Below, in pieces: positions 63,704 through 64,000 of a stretch of DNA of 64,000 nt (positions are counted from its first letter, which is position 1; the number at the start of each line of letters is the position of its first letter). Made by a program: the position numbers and the translations under genes. The notes under the pieces are model-generated. The model saw only the letters and a list, made by a program, of their open reading frames with translations. It searched no databases and had not been told where the DNA came from. The stretch is from Gemella haemolysans (GTDB lineage: Bacteria > Bacillota > Bacilli > Staphylococcales > Gemellaceae): contig NZ_JAQMFS010000075.1 in assembly GCF_028308085.1 (NCBI RefSeq), positions 1 to 64,000 on the forward strand. Direction: 5' to 3'.

Positions 63704-64000
63704 ATGTTACAGTCTTTACGTGATGAAAAAGAAGCTAAAATGTTATTGAATTTTAGTATGAAAATAGCTAAAAGTATGTTGTCATATGGAGCTGAAGTAT
63801 ATAGAGTAGAAGATACTGTAAATAGAATTTATAGATCGTTTGATAATATAAAAGCTGCAAATAGTCTAGTGACATATAACTTTGTAATTGTCTCTTTTGT
63901 TTATGATGATAATACTTATACTGCGATGAGAAGAGTCGTATTAGGAGATCGTGATTTAGAAAAAATTGCGCTATTAAATGATATCTCAAGAAGAATGGTA
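63704..64000 (+). CDS. ThrE/YjjP-family (threonine/serine exporter) N-terminal part, cut by window end
   Basis: The open frame runs from the ATG at 63704 past the end of the window (99 codons seen). AGAGGAGGGAAGGT lies directly before the ATG. The visible part contains SYGAEVYRVEDTVNRIYRSF, the conserved start of the ThrE/DUF1212 exporter family (in which the sequence continues to membrane segments). The companion DUF3815 subunit is expected downstream but is outside the window. Partial gene. Confidence 0.78.
   Translation, partial: MLQSLRDEKEAKMLLNFSMKIAKSMLSYGAEVYRVEDTVNRIYRSFDNIKAANSLVTYNFVIVSFVYDDNTYTAMRRVVLGDRDLEKIALLNDISRRMV

Noticed and set aside
1-64000. CRISPR arrays, prophage modules, insertion sequences, tRNA and rRNA genes
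   Set aside because: No repeat-spacer pattern, transposase-like or phage structural protein, tRNA-like cloverleaf or rRNA sequence was noticed when reading the window; a dedicated scan was not possible.

Overview
The window looks like chromosome from an AT-rich, low-GC Gram-positive (Bacillota). Strong AGGAGG-type ribosome binding sites, two T-box leaders, a B. subtilis-type PurR, a ccpN/PDRP/ppdK cluster, an RNase J paralog, YtoI/NrnA and an LPXTG-type sorting signal all fit. The overall gene content resembles Gemella; that genus call is inference. No rRNA, tRNA, CRISPR array, prophage or intact insertion sequence was seen. Most of the window is housekeeping.

Layout. 0-3.1 kb: a YidC-type insertase (-), then a gene-poor AT-rich patch with three small orphan membrane proteins and a candidate small RNA with a near-consensus promoter. 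3.1-7.2 kb: HAD phosphatase, rlmH, a solitary Mrr-type restriction enzyme and two tandem paralogous membrane proteins. 7.4-9.5 kb: amino-acid/cation symporter and a Phd/ParE-like toxin-antitoxin pair. 9.6-12.6 kb: T-box and valS. 12.7-13.5 kb: a 45-residue protein that is essentially only an LPXTG sorting signal, and a YtxH-like coiled-coil protein. 13.7-17.9 kb: ccpN, the PPDK regulatory kinase/phosphorylase and ppdK. 18.2-24.2 kb: class A PBP, rapZ, glmR (yvcK) and pgi. 24.4-31.6 kb: a GntR/TreR-type regulator divergent from malQ-glgP-mapP-PTS IICB, a coherent maltose/maltodextrin operon. 32-35.2 kb: NlpA/MetQ-type ABC importer with tandem binding proteins (-). 35.6-41.4 kb: LacI regulator plus HAD phosphatase, ClC transporter, rhodanese and GT4 glycosyltransferase. 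41.5-47.5 kb: polA, glutamate dehydrogenase and two esterase-like paralogs, one lacking the serine nucleophile. 47.7-54 kb: CorC/HlyC-like protein, purR-glmU, ytoI and nrnA. 54-56 kb: Met T-box with metN-metI but no metQ. 56.5-64 kb: MFS protein, then rbgA-rnhB-rnjB-like, dinB, trmK and the 5' part of a ThrE/YjjP-type exporter.

Links between genes. Maltose would enter as maltose 6'-phosphate, be dephosphorylated by MapP, and be processed by MalQ and the phosphorylase. CcpN, PDRP and PPDK form a pyruvate/PEP control unit. The MetNI pair with the Met T-box has no binding protein of its own, while the other NlpA-type operon has two, so sharing is possible.

Leads for a second look: the candidate sRNA (about 1835-1931), the small toxin-like ORF (2472-2615), the orphan sorting-signal protein (12774-12911), a roughly 170-bp dispersed 3'-end element in three copies, an RNase J-like protein with its metal site dismantled, an esterase paralog with Gly in place of Ser, and a RapZ with an altered Walker A motif.
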